From contig JAHLEZ010000027.1 of NCBI GenBank assembly GCA_020726505.1, positions 124,001 to 188,000 of the forward strand: a stretch of DNA of 64,000 bases, read 5' to 3'. The notes below the pieces were generated by a model. That model made no database searches and had not been told where the DNA came from. It saw only the letters and a program-made list of their open reading frames with translations. Both the position numbers and the translations under genes were made by a program. Below are positions 46,180 to 59,623 of this stretch, piece by piece (position 1 is the stretch's first letter; each line of letters starts with the position of its first letter). This DNA is from Leptodontidium sp. MPI-SDFR-AT-0119 (lineage: Eukaryota > Ascomycota > Leotiomycetes > Helotiales > Leptodontidiaceae).

Positions 46180-48337
46180 ACGAAGATTAGAGTTCGCAGG
46201 TCCCCATAACTTAACCCCATTATCTAACAACCGCGCTCTTAAGTTATAATGGAGATCTTGGTCCACCTACAGGAATGAACTAATAATCTACTTCAAGTGT
46301 TCTAATCTAAGTAAAATATAAATGCCGCAAATCGCTTCATTTATAGATATAATAGCATTGTTATAATTAATCCTTAAATTATAATAGACCCGAGTAGCCC
46401 TAATATAAATAACTCTTAAATATACAACTTTACGTAAAATAGTGACTTTAGCGTAAAAAACGCAATAATATTATCGAAATAGAACTTGTCGAGAGAAGAT
46501 TACAGCTCCTCGTACTTTAAAGGTCTAAGCGAGATTATATAATCTATTAACACTTAATTAACATAGGATCTCTTAATATAAACTTTGTATTATACTAAAA
46601 TTATTATAATTCAAGCAGCTTATAATAAATATCTTCGTTTATAAATATAATTTTCTTTTAAATAAGTATTCTTATTATAGCGCATACCTAAAAGCTTTTA
46701 AAAATTGAATAAGTAGGTCTTAATCTGAGTGGTACATAGCTCACATGTTCTAACCGGCGGGTCAACATCGCAAACCCTTAGCATTTTACCTTTAAATAAC
46801 GATAGCACTAAGTAGTACTTTGCTAAGACAACTACCACCGCTAAGCCTTTTAACCTTACCTCCCCCGTTTTTCGTAGTATTAAAAAGACTTATTTTTGCC
46901 CCCGCTTATACCTTAATTATGCGAGATTAAAAAGCGTAACTATAAACGTCAATCCTCAGGAAGAATAATTTTTCCGATGCTTAATAAAAACGCAATAAAT
47001 AAGCGAGCCGCCAAATAGCAATCGAAGTGACCTGCGTATTTTAGCGGTTGAATCCCTATGGCCATCTTTTTCCAAGCTTATTTTAGTGCGGTGTCGGGCA
47101 TAATAACCCTTCTCATAGTATCGGTCCCTAAGTGGCGAGATCCGGTGTACTAAAAAGATAATAATAGGTTTATTACGCCACTCTTATTTAAATAATAATA
47201 TAAGGATTTTAAAGTTAACCAGGTGAAAAGGATAAGTATTTGGCACTTAGTACCGCTTATATAAAACACAATAGTATTCAACATATAATAAGATACTCGA
47301 AACACTACTTTTTAGCCTTTTTGTATAGTAATTTAAAAAAGAAATATCAAATATTAAACCTCTTCGAAAATGCTTCTAATAGTTTTACGTCTCTCTTAAT
47401 TAATAAGTTATTTACTGTATAAAATACGACAAGAGTTTTTAAGCCCTTAAGACTTAATAAAAATATATACTAAAAGCTATTATCAACCTTAATTTTTTAA
47501 CCGGAAAGTAAAACCTTTACTTTAAATAGTTCTTTTTTAGTTATTTAAGAAATAGCTTTAATATAATTTATTACCTTATATAACTAAGAACGTATACTAT
47601 AACTTCTAGAGTCTCTTAAGTTTTATTTCTTATTATTAATATAAGCGGCTTAAAAAGATATACTTACGAAAAACCCCTTATTATTTATTAAAATAAGAGT
47701 AATATTTAAATTAAAAAAATTAAGGCTAACTTAAATAATTTGCGTTTAAATGTATTATATTAATTTTGACTTTGCTTTTACGAGAGATTTAAATCGTCCT
47801 CCTTAATAGAATCGTACTTTCCCTTCAAGACTCGATAAAGCGTACCTTAACTAAAGCTTATAAGATTAGGACTAGTTTATAACTCACCTTAGATTTATTT
47901 TAACTTACTTAACTTATTATATAAACTATCTTACTCTTTTTTAAATAAAAGGCATTATCGATTATTTCTTTTACGATTTTTTTAATATTCTTATTAATAG
48001 TAAATACTTGATTTTTTTTAAAAAAAAAGTAAGCTTTATAATAATTAATAAACTTCTAAAATTAAATCTAAAAAAATAGTATTTTTAAGAAAACGTAATA
48101 TAAGTTATAAGTAAATAAATATAATACAGGTAATAGTATTATAATTATAAACTATTAATATCTACCCTTCGCTTAATATAAGAAACGGCTTATAAAGATT
48201 TTATAGACTTTAATTATAAATAAGTATTTTATATATATTAAAAGCTTAAAAATAAGTCAGTTAAATAAGAGACGGGCATTAAGAGCGATATATAAATTTT
48301 AATTAGCGCTTTTATATTCTCAAAAATAAATTTTTTA
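46180..48337. other. AT-rich stretch without recognisable gene
   Basis: CpA-depleted DNA. 46730-47160 has higher G+C than the rest and may be an old element. The 60-residue frame at 47240-47422 has no support. Near 47800-47890 the minus strand reads LYRVLKGKYDSIKEDDLNLS, possibly a transposase remnant, too weak to call. Confidence 0.4.
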
Positions 48338-48948
48338 GGGTACAGCTAAATCGACACACGGAAATAGCTAAATCGACATCTCTTGGCATTTCTTAGTAAA
48401 AAAACTATTATAAATCGAGAAAAAGTAATTAATAGAATATTTAGAACTTAGCTTGAAAAACAATAATTATTAAGTTAGTTTTAGAAACTAGCTTATTTTA
48501 AAGAAGTTATATAATATTAAAAATTAATTTTTTTAATGATTTTTTAATATTATATTAAAAAATACCCTTATAATAAAAGTTAATAATTTTTAATAATTTA
48601 AATAAAAAATTATTATTAAATAACTTAAAAATTAAAAAGTTAAGCGAAAATATTATATTTATTACTTATTTTCATAAAATAAAAATAAAGTTTCACTTTT
48701 TGTTTATTTATTATTAAAAAGTACTTATAACATTTAAATAATATTTTTAATAGATATTATATTAGTAACTATTTTAAATAGATATTATAAAATAAAATTA
48801 AAAAGTAAATAAAAACTATTGTTTTATAATTTTCTTAAATAGATATTATAAAATAAAATTAAAAAGTAAATAAAAACTATTGTTTTATAATTTTCTTAAA
48901 ATCCGTGTATCGATTTAGCTATTTCCGTGTGTCGATTTAGCTGTACCC
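48338..48948. mobile_element. MITE with 39-bp inverted repeats (611 bp)
   Basis: Perfect inverted repeats at 48338-48376 and 48910-48948, starting GGGTACAGCTAAATCGACAC. Each repeat contains the GCTAAATCGA core twice. CAG starts inside a TA (48341-48342 and 48944-48945), as in pogo-type elements with a TA target, but the match extends outward to GGGTA, so the true ends are either CAG..CTG or GGG..CCC. The interior is extremely AT-rich, with no coding capacity. Confidence 0.82.
48780..48901. repeat. Perfect 61-bp tandem duplication inside the MITE
   Basis: The unit AGATATTATAAAATAAAATT... runs 48780-48840 and is repeated without difference at 48841-48901. Confidence 0.9.
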
Positions 48949-49685
48949 AAATTTTAGAATGCGTCCGACCTCCGGCTTATTAAAGTTAATATTAATAATA
49001 AGCGGCCGCTTATTAATATCTGTTCTTAAAGCAAAAGAAAGATATTATATTTAATAATAGTTTTTATAAGCGCTTCAAAGGAATAAAATAAAAGAACAAG
49101 TAAGAAAAAGAAATAAAAAGGAAAGGAAAAAGTTATAAAAGTGTGCGGCTATCTTATATAAATCGATTACGTGTAATATTATAATTTTATTTATTTGAAA
49201 GCGAATATTATCTTTATTAAATAAAATAAGCTTTAAAATCTTACGGGCGTAAATAATTTTAGTAATTAACTAAGGTTATTATCTTTTATTAAAAAATTAA
49301 AAAATATTTTACTAATTTTCTTTTACGCTAATTACTTAAAGATAATTTAATAGCTATTATTAAAGAACTATTAACTTAAAGTTACTTTAAATAGTCGTAT
49401 ATTAACTACTTTTAAAACTCTAATTATTAGATAATATTTTTAGGTCTTAATAATCTATATACCTTAAAGCTTTCCTTAGAGTATATACTTAAATTTATAA
49501 ATACTTAAAAGTTATATTATAAATTATGAGTTCTTAACTAATATTTATTATATAATATATACTTGAATTTAATATTATAAAATAAGTATTCCTAAGCGAC
49601 TTTTATTGCGAGGCATATGTGTAAAGTAATACCGTAAGTAATAAAATCTTAAATAACTTTTATTATAAGGTATATACTTGAGTAA
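48949..49685. other. AT-rich spacer, nothing recognised
   Basis: A purine-rich run around 49030-49130 (AAGAAAAAGAAATAAAAAGG) and GCGGCCGC at 49003-49010 are the only notable points. No readable frame. Confidence 0.5.
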
Positions 49686-49879
49686 TGTCATGCAGAAGAA
49701 GAGCAGAAGTTCAGGGGGTTAATAGATTCTACGATTAAATGAGGTTTTAGAAAGTGTGTTTAAAGATTAATTAAATTAAGTGTTATCTTTTTAAAGAGAG
49801 GAGCTAAAGACTAAGTTTATATACCTAGAATACTTACGTAAGTATATACTAGACTAAGGAACTGTGTTAGTGCGCGACA
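49686..49879 (-). repeat. 3' LTR of A3 (194 bp)
   Basis: TGTCATGCAGAAGAAGAGC to GTGCGCGACA. Aligns with the other three family A LTRs. Confidence 0.93.
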
Positions 49880-50510
49880 CACCCTTATAACGAGTTATAG
49901 TTATAAGGACATTAAACTTAATATTAAAAAGGCGTACTAAGGAGATTAAGAGATGCCTTATACGTATCTTAGGTAGACAAATAAGGCTTTAAGAAAACTA
50001 ACTAAGACTATTATATAGTCGTTAAGTAAGTTGTAACAAAAGAAATATAATACGTAACTAAGCGCGTAATCGAGAGCTTATTTACTAATAAGCGCGTACC
50101 CCTTAAAAAGTAAATAATAACACGGGCCGCTGTGTTAAGATCTTAAACATTAAATAAGAGTACGTAAATAAAGTATATTATAAACACGAGAACATCTAAA
50201 TGTTTATCTTAAATTATAAATATAAAAATATAATATAAAGTTTCTAGAAAGAGAGTATAATTTATAAATTATAAGGCTAAGATTTTACTATAAGATAAAT
50301 AGCCTAGTCTGTAATAAGATAAGTATAATTAAAGTATTAATTAATTAATTAGACGTTATTAATAATTACGTCTAAGTTAAGAAGTAGCGTTTAATACTCT
50401 AATTAACTAAGCCACGTTAAGTTAGTATAAAGGTTTTTATTTACTTAGTAAATAGTGTTAATTAATAGACCGTACGCGTAATTAGTAATCGCGAGCTTTT
50501 TACTTATAAC

Positions 50511-50518
50511 TATAAATA
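50511..50518 (+). promoter_or_regulatory. TATA box of the A3 antisense gene
   Basis: TATAAATA in the same context as in A1 and A2. Confidence 0.45.
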
Positions 50519-50646
50519 CTACCCTTCTTTTTTATTAATAATAACCCTTTCTTAGTATTATTAACACTAATATATACATTTATAATTGCCCCTTTATTCT
50601 TTTTTTCTTCTTTTATATTATTAAATTTATTATTAAGTATTTTAAG

Positions 50647-52242
50647 ATATTTAATAAATTTACTCTTTTTAAGACTACTAAGAGTTTATAAAAGTGTTCT
50701 AAAGCTCTTATTAATCGAATTAATCACTAATTTACTTGCGAGGAAGGTAGTTTTAATATAAAGTATAAAGTTATATAATAATAACGTCGCTAAAGACTTT
50801 AAGTTATAAGTATTTATTTCCTTATTTTTAATTATTTATTTTTATACTTTTATCTCTTATTCCCTTACTTTTAAGTATTAAATTAACTCTTTAAATAATA
50901 AATAATTACTATAAAAGAATCCGCTTTATTAGCTCTTATTTAAGATAATAATAAACTTAAGGATGTCTTTTTCTTAATTAATAATAATAAAAATAAGCTT
51001 ATTAGTAGTGCCTCCTTTACTCCTTTTATACCTTCTCGTTTTATTATCTCTTTAAGTAATCCCTTTTGTTTTATAAACGTATCTGACTCTAATAATAACA
51101 TTTTACTTATCCCTTATTACTCTCGTCGTACTTTTGTTCGCCTTTCTTTATTAAAGTCTTCTTTTTTTATTTATATTACTCGTATATTGTTAGATTTTGA
51201 CTTCGGTAACTCGTGCCAATTCTACGCTGGAGAACAGCCGAAGTAATCTCCACTGCTTACGCGGCTCGGAAATTACTCTCGTATTCGATTACGTAGTCCG
51301 TAAGAGCCACGTAATCGATTACGTAGTCGTCGAAGCTTCTAGAGAAGCTATTATTGTGTATATAACTACCGAAGAGCCCTTATGGCTCTTCTCTAAGTAA
51401 GCAAGCAATCTACTTTGTCTCTAATCACGTGTTCACCTACTGCGCTTCCTCTCTTCTGATTGCTCCACTTATTCTCACATATATTATTTAAGATAACTAC
51501 TAAAGCTTTTACTATTACCCTAAAGACTCCTAAGAGAGTATTAAATAAAGTTCTTAATCTTTAACCTCGTAAACGTATTAATATTTCTAGTTCTCCTCGC
51601 TGACTTTATAAGAGTTTTAAGGGATTTTCACTAATAAAAAGAGCTTATAATATATATTTCCTTATATTTATTTAAATCTCACTTTTATTAATTAAATATT
51701 AAAGTATATATTAATAATATTATAAGTCGCGAATTTACTAATTCTTGTTTATTATATATTCGAGCTATTACTTATAGTAAAGGAGATTAAGGCTACTATT
51801 ATATAAACACTACTTTGGCTAGTAATCGCTACTTCACTTATACTAGTAGCTATATATATTCTCCCGCTACTAATAATCTTTTAAAGTATAATAAGAGATT
51901 AGTTTACGCTATTAATATTAATAATTCAAAAGTATATAAACTCACTTTTAATAAATTATTAGTAATTATTAAATTAATTATTTTAAGTCTATTAAGAAGT
52001 ATTACGTTACTATTAAGACTCTCCTTGAGAATTTTAGTAAGTCTTCGAGCTTTAAAGAGGAGACTAATAAGATCGTTTTTTTTTCCGCGCGTCGTCTTCC
52101 TCTTAAGTATAATAAGAAAAATGACTCAGATAATAAGGCTAAAACTAGAGCTAATAGAGTTATAAGAAAGTATAAAAAGTCTATAAGTATTATAAATATA
52201 TTTAAAAATATAATTAGTATACTTTAATTTAAAGAGCTTTAA
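50647..52242 (+). pseudogene. Antisense accessory gene of A3, split by a solo LTR
   Basis: Collinear with 311-1615. Segments KDVFFLINNNKNKL, RRTFVRLSLLKSS, SNRYFTYTSSYIYSPATNNLLKYNKRLV and a C-terminus ending FKEL at TAA 52240-52242. The open 116-residue frame at 51815-52165 starts in this gene and then slips into another frame at about 51950, where relatives read KVYEFLF. A solo LTR interrupts it at 51188-51479. Confidence 0.6.
51188..51479 (+). mobile_element. 287-bp solo LTR family, copy 3 (292 bp)
   Basis: Perfect TATAT duplication (51183-51187 and 51480-51484), single in A1 and A2. A 4-bp longer AAGCAAGC run explains most of the length difference. Nearly identical to the copies at 18974 and 28807. 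Confidence 0.88.
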
Positions 52243-52479
52243 GTTTAAGTAAGATTTAATTAGGCTTTTAAGGATCTTTTTGTTTTTACGTAGAGTTTTA
52301 ATTAAGTTTTTTATAAATTTATAAGTTCTTTAATTAAGTTTAGCCGGACTTACTATAAGATTTAAACGGAATTAACTAAATTTTTAGCGTTTTAATTATA
52401 AAAATACTTAATTTATTAAGTAAAAAAGTTTTTATAAATAAAAATAATATAAAATTCCTTAATATACTTTTAATAAATA

Positions 52480-55400
52480 TATTTAAAGCTTCTTAACTTA
52501 AGATTTATAATTACTAAAGTTTAAGAGAACTTTAAAAAGCTCGAATTTCTAGTGAGACAAATTCTTTATAAGACTATTAATAAGTATATTAATAGTTAAA
52601 AGATATATTACTTTAAAGAATCCGCGAGTATATTCTTACTTTAATTATATATTATAAATATTAATATAATAGAGCTTTATTATGATCTTTTTAGTATTAT
52701 TTATAACAAGCTTAATAGTTTATTAATTATTATATAAAATCTCTTACGTTTTATTTAAATTAAAAGCTAGATTTTTAAAGAAGTACTAAAGAGTTATAAT
52801 TTCTTTACTTATATACTCTAATATAAGTAATTTTACTTTAGTTATTAAAGTAATAATTATTACTTATTTTAATGTTTTCTAGATTACTAACTTACTAAAT
52901 AAAAAGATCACGTAACTTTAAGATAATTGTCGTGTCTTTATATTATTAGTAAAAGAGGTATTAAAGGTAATAATAATTGCTTTGCCTTAGTACTTATTAT
53001 AAATAATACCTAAGAAGTGTGTACTAAATAAGTAATAAATAAGTTAATATATAGTAATAAAATGTTTAGGCCTAAGGTTTATTACGAATTATAAGAGCAA
53101 AGTAATTATATATATAATATTTAGTCTTATAATAATTACTATATATAAGATAGAGCTTACTCTCCCTTAATATACTTTGATATATTTCTTAGAAGCTTAT
53201 CCTGTGTACTTAATAAAATCGATTTGCGGCAGCGGTATCGTTAGATAATTACTATTTACTTACTTAAATTTACGAGCGATCTTCTTAAGGTATTAGTTAT
53301 AAACTAAGGAGATTATTTTGCGCTTTCGATTACGTAATACTTTAATCCCTAGGAATTACTTAATGTCTTTAAGATTATATATATTATATGCTTAGTTTAG
53401 ACACTTAATAAGATCTTATTTAAGCTTTTAATTATCTTAGTAGTGAAGTACTTAAATGTCGTCTACATAAAAGAAGATTAAGATTTTGTGTTTAAGATTT
53501 ATAAATATATAAGGCTCCTTTAAGTAAAAGAGAGTCTTAAATTAGTTAAGGTCTTATTTATATACTTATATTAAAAGTAAGGGAAATCACGTATTTTATA
53601 AAGTACACGATTAACTTATAATATTTAGTTAAGCTATTAGAAACTAAGTAGAAATTAGTAATATATTGTTTCGCCGTTTATATTTCTTAAGATATTAATA
53701 AAGGCATTAATTACGTCGAAGTACTTGACTTCTAGATTAAAATAAGCTACGAGCGCTATAATAATTTTAAAAGACTTTATAAAGAGTGTATTAGCGTATA
53801 TTAATATAATTATTGTTTTACTTTAGAGATTACCTTAAACTACTATTCGAGAGCGACATCTTAAGATATATTTGTCTTTATTTAGCTTATACTTAAAGAC
53901 TTAGATAAGCGGGACGAGTGTGTTTATAGTGCTCGAATTGTACTTTTGTAAGTACTAATAATTATATTTGTTTATATTTTTTATTTTTAACTTATAGTCT
54001 TTTAAGATCTACTTTCTTATTCAGTAGTTCTTAAGATTACTCTACCTCTTTAACTTTAATAGAAGATCTTAGACCTTAATTTTAAGAAGTGAGAGCTTCT
54101 CTTTTAATAATAGACGATTTATTTATATTACTGTCGCTATTATTAAATATATTGTCTTAGTTAATTCCTTAAAATCGTCTTATTCTTCTTAAGATATATA
54201 TTAATTAGGCACAAGCTTATAAAGAAGCTAATTAATTTTAGATTAAAGATTATTATATTTAATTAAAGTATATTTGTTAAAATTTACACTCTTAAGGTTT
54301 AAGTTACCTCCGAGATTAAAGTGACTCTTTTAGAAGCACGTTTCCTTAAGAATAATAGTAAGTGTTATAAACACTTTATTACTTTTGTCTCCTTTATATA
54401 GTCTCCCTTTTTTTTTCTTGTGTTCTTTATTAGCTTTTCTCGAGTACTCGAGGCTTTAAATTAAGCCATGGCGGCCTTAACCTTTATTTAAAAGCGTGTT
54501 ATTACTTTCGTTTGTCCTCGTACGTTTAATTAAGCTCTTAACACTTTAGTTTAAGAGTATGTTATTACTTTTAATTCTAAATCCGAGGTTTTAGAAACTT
54601 AATTTTAAAGAGTTAATTACTTTAGATTTATAACTTCTTAAGTTATTTAACTAGAGTTTTTAATTAGTTCCTTAAGTACTTCTTTTAATAATAGTAACTT
54701 TACTCGCGAGTAATCCGCTTTTAGAGTAAATAATAGTATTTAAATCTCGAGTCTAAAGCTTAAGACAGACCTCTAGCTTAGTCCTATAATACGTTCGACG
54801 CCTAATTTATAAGTTATATATTCTCACTTAGACGTGATCCCTCTAAGTCTTGTTTATACTTAATATAAGCCTTAAGTCGTACGCACTCGACCTTTACTCT
54901 TTGCCTTTTACTAGTATTTTAACTAGTATATTATTTAATATAAGAGTAACTTTAGGAGTTAGAAGTCTTATTATAATACTTAATTCTTTAATATCTTTTA
55001 CTCTTAAGTTTTAACTCTCTAAAGTAATAGTTAGTCCCTTAGTAAGCTTAAAAAGTAATATTAGAGCGCTTTTAATTATAGTAGTCGCTTCTTTAATAGT
55101 CTTATTACTTATACTATTTTCTAAGATTCCGGCCTAATTTATGACTAATTTATCTTCTTTAATAAGATCGTAAATCGATTAAGCTTCCTTAATTATAATT
55201 ATTATTTCTTCTTAATTTAACGTGTAAAATAAGTCTTTATTTAAACGTATATTACGCGTGATAATAATGTAGTCGAGACGTAGTACTTAAATCTAGTAAA
55301 TATTAAAAGTATAGAAACTTATTAAGTATTTAATATGCGCGTATATATTTACTCTAAACGCTCTTTTCTTTTACCCTTTTACTTATTTTATTATTAATAA

Positions 55401-56180
55401 ATATACTTTATATTTAAAGACGTAAATCTTATTTTAATTTAATTTAAGATTTATAATAAACTTTGTAATAAGCGTTAGATTATATTATTAAAAGTAGTTA
55501 CGAAATCACTAATTTAATGTTTTTAGTAGTAACTATTAATTATTTATACGCCTAAGGCTCTTATTATATAAGTAAATGCCTTTTAGTACTTATTTAATAG
55601 TTAGTTCCGCGGGGAGATTTATTAAGAGCCTTATTTTAATTCCCTTATTAATTACTTTTTAATTAGCCCTTTTAACGCCGCTATTTAACTTATAAGTTAA
55701 GGTAAGTAAAAGCTCGAGTTTAATTTTAAGCTTATTAGCTTAGTTCTTATATCTCGTGAATCTATAGATAATAATAACTGCCTTTTCTTAGTCGTGTTTT
55801 AGTTTATATATTAAGAGTTTAAACTGCCTATAAACTTAGCTTTTAAAACTCTTAATATATTCGAAGACTATATTATACTCCTTGTTTTAAAGAATATAAT
55901 TTATAAGTAATTTATTATACTTATCTTTAAGTAAAAGGAGCTAAGAGTTATTTTTAAATTTAATTAAATAATCGAAGAGATCCTAAGTGACTCTTTAAAA
56001 CAATTTAAGTGATTATCTCTTAATTAGGCATTTAGAGATTACTTAAAATACGTGGGTAAGAACATAATATTTATACTTAATTCTCCTTATTATTTTAATA
56101 ATCTTAATATTTTTAGCTAAACTTGTTAGCTTTTTTTAAGGCATTTAGCCTTAAATATTTAGAGTATAAATACTAATATA
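52480..56180 (-). pseudogene. Copia pol of A3
   Basis: YVDDI at 53455-53469, with the pre-integrase box near 56150. Degraded like A2. Part of gag follows to 56968. Confidence 0.85.
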
Positions 56181-56968
56181 TTTCTATATTTATTCTTAGT
56201 CTCTTATATTCTTACAATAATTAATGGGATTTATTAATACTTTGTTTAAGTGTTAAAAATATTATAGTACTTATAATATTAAAAGGGATCTCACGGGAGT
56301 TCGATAAATAATTAAAAAGCTCGTTGAATTTAAAGAATATAAGGTTTTATTTACGAATTAATTGTCGTATAATTAAGTAGTCCCTTATAAGACTGTTTTC
56401 TTCTTTCTAATATAAAGTGTAGTCTATTTTATAGTACTAAAGCCTGCTATTATAAAGACGAGCCTTAGAAATAATATTAATATAAAATCCTTTTATAATA
56501 ATAACGTCGTAGAGAGTTAAATTAAATAACTTATTATTTGAGTTCTTAAGAGACCTCTTTATAACACGAATTCCACGTTTTATAATTAGAAGCTAGGAGC
56601 TTTTATACTCTATAATGTCCTCTAGTTTAGACTTAATAAATAATTTTGGCTCTAAGAGCGAACGATCGTTAACTAAACTAATTACATTATAGTTATTAAG
56701 AAGAGTACTCAACGATAAGGGGTAAGCTAAGTCTTATATAAAATAGACACTAAGTTAATAATGTTCTATAAAGCTTAAAAAGATTACTACTTATGTTTAT
56801 ATATTACTTTTCGCCCCTTTATTTAAAATGTTTTTAGAGAATATAGACTTACTTTTGCCCTTATTACTGGCACTTTTAATAGCGTCCTTAGTAACTTAAA
56901 GTATTAGTTTGTCTAATTTAATTTAGTCTCGTAGCCCCTTTTATTTATTACTAGTAAAGCGCTATTAA

Positions 56969-57490
56969 TAGTATATTACTTCTTAGTATTAAGAATAAGA
57001 TTCTACTTAAAAACCCGCTATACTTATTGTTTTCCGAGTAATAAGGGGTCCCCTTAAAGTACACAAAGTCGGTTCTTAAAAAGCTGTACTTGCGTATAAG
57101 TAACACTGAACCCTAATGTCTCTTGAACTAAAATCTAGTTAGTAAGACGATCTTTTAATACTATAAGTAACCTTTATAAATAACTAACAGCTTATTAATA
57201 AGTGTTTGTATTACGAGATTAGTCGTATAAAGTAGAAGATAATACACTTTACTCTTTTAAAGCTTACTATATAGACTTACTATTTTTAATCACGTGAAGG
57301 GCCAAAACCACGTCGTCTTTAGTATATTTTGGCATAATAATTGTCCTAATTAATATACTAAAAATCAAGAAAATCAATAAGAAAATAAAATAATTATTAA
57401 TTATTAAAAGTAAGTAAGTAAAAAAGCGGTGTATTAAGTGAGGTGTCCGGAATAAGGGGGTGTCCGGAATAGTGGGATGGGGACTTAAAT
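56969..57490. other. Unidentified sequence with paired GTGTCCGGAATA motifs
   Basis: Follows the A3 break. GTGTCCGGAATA occurs at 57444-57455 and 57461-57472, next to GTGGGATGGGGAC. Such paired motifs near an end are typical of DNA transposons, but no inverted partner was found on the left. No coding frame. Confidence 0.4.
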
Positions 57491-59623
57491 TAATAGTCTA
57501 CTAAATCATTTTAAGACCTTAGCTTTTTAAAAGCATTTTTCTAATAAACTCGAGGTAGCTTTATTTTTAAAATACTTAAACTAAAGTTTAATATAGAAAT
57601 CTTCTTTGCTTCCTTTAATTTAAGAATAATTACTATAAGAATTATATTATATAACGTAATAAGATTTTTACCCCCTTAATTTTTAAATAAATAAAGAGTT
57701 ATAAAAAAAAGTATTAAAATACTTAAGGATTGCCTAACTCGAGTCGATTATTGTCGCGCTATATACTATTTTCGCAAGGCTTATAGTCGTAAGAATTAAT
57801 TAATTAATTCCAGCGATTCGATCACTTTTACGTTAATTATATACTCTTTTTTATAATAATTTACTTACTCGGAAAAAAGCTCTAGTGATTCGCTTACTTT
57901 AACGTTAGGGTTGTGCTTCCTTTAGTTTTAATTAGCGTTTTTTCTTAATTAAAGAGGCCTCTCTAATTCCGATTCGCTTAATTAGTGTATTTTTACTTAG
58001 TCTTATAAAAAAAGGCATTATTCGTAGTAAGTATTATTGGCTTACTTATATACGCGGGGGCGTTATTTACTACTTAAGTGAGGGCTTTTTTCATTATAAT
58101 AAGTAAAACATATACTAGAATTATTACTTATAAATAAATATAATTCTTAGGTATAATAACTAAGGGTATACTCGCGCTTTTTTTTAAGTAGAAGTATACT
58201 CGTAAGTAATAGTTTATTCGCGATAATAAGCATTTAAGGCTCGATTAAATACGCGGGAGGCGTTTAAGAAATACTAAAGCTTTAAACTAAAAGTAATATA
58301 TTCTTTAAAGACTAAAGTCTAAGGTTTCTTTAAGTTTATAGTAAATTTGCTTTTATTATTATCTCTGAGTTTAAGAGGCTAAGAGTATTACTCGGCCCTT
58401 TAAGAGCTTTAGTTTTTATTAAGTTTATATTAAATAGTCCGATTTTCTTAAGGATTAATTTAACGTCTTAAATCTCGTTTTCTTTAATAACTTTTATTAC
58501 GTCTTTAACTTCAAAAACGAGCTAGTTAATTTGTTTCTTGTATTTAGTTAAGTTAAAGAAGACTTTTTCGTCGAATGTTATATTCTATAAAATAATAATA
58601 TAATATAAAATTAACACCTAAATCTTATATATATTATTAATAACGTAATTAATAAAATAACTAATATAAGCTTTAGGAAATACCTTAAATACTTGTTTAT
58701 TGTTTTTTACTTCTTAATCCTTAATTAAAAGGTAAGTTTGTGAGTCGTAAGCGTATATTCTATTTTAATTCGACTAGAGGTTTACAGTTAATTTCTTAAT
58801 TAATGGCTATACGCTAGGCAAGCGAGCCGAAAGTGAAGAGTGTATTTATTACCACTAAAACTTGTATAAATAATTATGCATAGTACATAATTAACACTAA
58901 TACTAACGTATTAAGAGTATTATTTACTTTAAACTCCGCATCTTAAGTATATACCTTAATATTACTAATTACTTCTCGCTATATAATTACAGTAATTATA
59001 ATAGCATCTTTAATACTATTTGTCTAGTATACTAATAAAATACCTTATATATAAGCTCTTTTTCGGCGAGTACTAGACTTATATAAATCCTTATGTTTAA
59101 GCTTAAGTCTTTATATTATAAGAGTAGTCGTAAATAAGCTATTTTATATTATAAAAGTCTAATTAAGTGATATAAGGGTAGAGCTAGAGGGGAGTTTAAA
59201 GAATAAAAGATCTTAACAAGTATTAGAAGGTGTTACGCGTGAACCTTTACTTAAAGTACCCTTAAGTCTTCCTTTTCTTTTTACTTTTATTAGATTTAAG
59301 AGTAAAAGAGGCTAAGGGTTAATTAGTAGCTAAAGAAGTGCATTTAATTAAGGCTTATTATAATACTAATAACAATAAATATTACTTCAGAGAATTACTC
59401 CGCCGTCTTGTTTTCTCTTTTAAATAATATATAGGCAAGGCGGACTAAAGGCTTATTATATAGTATATATATAAGAGGTCCCTATATAAAAGCTTGCTAT
59501 TCTTTTATATAATCCTTAAAAGAGCCCGGCTATAGACAAACTAAAGGATAACAGCGAAAAGAGGGATATTTATATTATATTTAAGTCGTAATTACTGTTG
59601 TGTAATAGTTATATAAATGCCGC
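57491..59623 (-). pseudogene. Copia pol remnant (integrase C-terminus and hinge)
   Basis: Minus strand: KAYISYFINYV..NIYKI.VL near 58680-58620, then ITFDEKVFFNLTKYKKQI from 58581, matching the KAYIGY...YRIW...RDV.FDE.. linker between integrase and reverse transcriptase in copia elements. Integrase lies toward 59500. LTRs and reverse transcriptase were not found. Near 57810 and 57880 an imperfect 25-bp motif, AGYGATTCGMTYACTTT, is repeated. Confidence 0.58.

Larger units (their letters stand above)
49686..56968 (-). mobile_element. Ty1/copia family A, copy A3, right end missing
   Basis: Left LTR at 49686-49879. Collinear with A1 and A2 up to GCGCTATTAA at about 56968, which corresponds to about 6337 in A1. 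The last 1.4 kb and the 5' LTR are gone. The left flank is AGTAA. RIP changes are heavy. It carries a solo LTR in the antisense gene. Confidence 0.93.

Noticed and set aside
42241..46180. Possible cargo island of a giant Starship-type element
   Set aside because: No tyrosine recombinase (captain) gene or fitting ends were seen; the island is bordered by ordinary retrotransposons.
46730..47160. GC-richer stretch considered as rDNA or a tRNA cluster
   Set aside because: No conserved rRNA segment, tRNA arm pattern or terminal CCA-type structure could be found.
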